Positions 6,986-7,195 of a DNA stretch of 7,195 nucleotides are shown here, one piece after another. Below the pieces are notes generated by a model, which was not told where the DNA came from, did no database searches, and saw only the letters and a program-made list of their open reading frames with translations. The position numbers were made by a program, and so were the translations under genes. Origin of the DNA: Ferrovibrio sp964429465 (GTDB lineage Bacteria > Pseudomonadota > Alphaproteobacteria > Ferrovibrionales > Ferrovibrionaceae); contig CAYSCA010000176.1 of the NCBI GenBank assembly GCA_964429465.1, positions 1 to 7,195 on the forward strand, in the 5' to 3' direction. Positions within the stretch are counted from its first letter, which is position 1, and every line of letters starts with the position of its first letter.

Positions 6986-7039
6986 AGTGCTCCCTGCCCC
7001 GGAAGATTCAATCGTTTAAGCAGATGAAGTCTGCGGATC

Positions 7040-7066
7040 GGCCAGTAGAGCGAGGCCAGTAGAGCG
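7040..7066 (+). repeat. 13-bp direct repeat, two copies one base apart
   Basis: GGCCAGTAGAGCG occurs exactly at 7040-7052 and again at 7054-7066, giving a 14-nt period. It sits between the 11-bp array and the palindromic cluster. It could be a local slippage duplication or the footprint of an insertion. No gene or promoter function is evident. Confidence 0.7.
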
Positions 7067-7073
7067 GGATTGA

Positions 7074-7190
7074 GGGCGTGAAGCCGGCGGCCGCCCTCAC
7101 CCGCCCGCCGCCATGCGGCGGCCCCTCCTCTCCCGCGCAGCGGAGAAGGCAAGCGCCAGACATCCTGGCGGCTCACGCCCCCGGCTTCTC
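7074..7190. repeat. GC-rich cluster of palindromes, REP-like dispersed element candidate
   Basis: Several inverted repeats are packed together. GGCGGCCGCC (7086-7095) is self-complementary. CCGCCGC-CAT-GCGGCGG (7105-7121) has perfect 7-bp arms. CCTCTCCCGC pairs imperfectly with GCGGAGAAGG around 7126-7149. CGCCAG-ACATC-CTGGCG (7154-7170) has perfect 6-bp arms. At the outside, GGGCGTGA (7074-7081) is the reverse complement of TCACGCCC (7173-7180), and GAAGCCGG (7079-7086) of CCGGCTTC (7182-7189). Elements of this style, with CCCTCACCC and CTCTCCCGC blocks, are common as dispersed intergenic repeats in alphaproteobacteria. That comparison is from memory. No T-run follows any stem, so a simple terminator is less likely. 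The right end may extend past the window. Confidence 0.5.
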
Positions 7191-7195
7191 TTTAC

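Noticed and set aside
6590..7027. Plus-strand open frame of 145 codons across the 11-bp array
   Set aside because: There is no ribosome binding site, its ATG lies at the edge of the inverted-repeat loop, and the protein repeats (such as QRDSTGSQRDSTG) simply mirror the 11-bp DNA units in shifting frames.
7020..7034. Small hairpin GCAGA-TGAAG-TCTGC
   Set aside because: Five-base arms are expected by chance at this length and nothing nearby gives it a role.

Overview
The window comes from a high-GC bacterium, most likely an alphaproteobacterium. The evidence is the codon bias, the long open frames on both strands, and the style of the HAAT/Liv transporter proteins. A Rhodospirillales or Rhizobiales member would fit, but placement below class is a guess. 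There are nine protein genes in two divergent blocks, then about 650 bases of non-coding sequence rich in repeats. No tRNA, rRNA, CRISPR array, transposase or phage gene was seen.

Left block (1-3264, minus strand): a branched-chain amino acid type (HAAT) ABC importer in the order livH-livM-livG-livF. It encodes two membrane permeases and two ATPases; livF runs off the left edge. Spacing is tight: 12 nt between livH and livM, a 4-nt GTGA overlap between livM and livG, and 3 nt between livG and livF. It should therefore be one transcription unit. No periplasmic binding protein lies in the window, so the substrate cannot be assigned. livH appears to start at a CTG codon behind a strong Shine-Dalgarno sequence.

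Divergent gap (3265-3426): a perfect 15-bp palindrome (TTGACG-TAG-CGTCAA) lies 18 bp upstream of the rightward block. It is the best operator candidate for either or both directions.

Right block (3427-6547, plus strand): a metallo-beta-lactamase-fold hydrolase of the LACTB2 type, overlapped by 4 nt by an AraC-family regulator. Next come three small genes: a SnoaL/NTF2-like protein, a VOC (PhnB-like) protein and a DoxX-like membrane protein. Gaps of 25-55 nt, with clear ribosome binding sites before the last two, suggest co-transcription. VOC, DoxX-like and SnoaL proteins beside an AraC regulator look like a small detoxification or stress module, but no substrate can be named.

Right end (6548-7195): no convincing gene. 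In order it holds a TTGACA box with an 8-bp inverted repeat (operator-like, with no gene after it), a degenerate tandem array with GG steps every 10-11 bp over about 285 bp, a 13-bp direct repeat, and a GC-rich cluster of palindromes resembling a dispersed REP-like element. The 11-bp phased array is the most unusual signal in the window.
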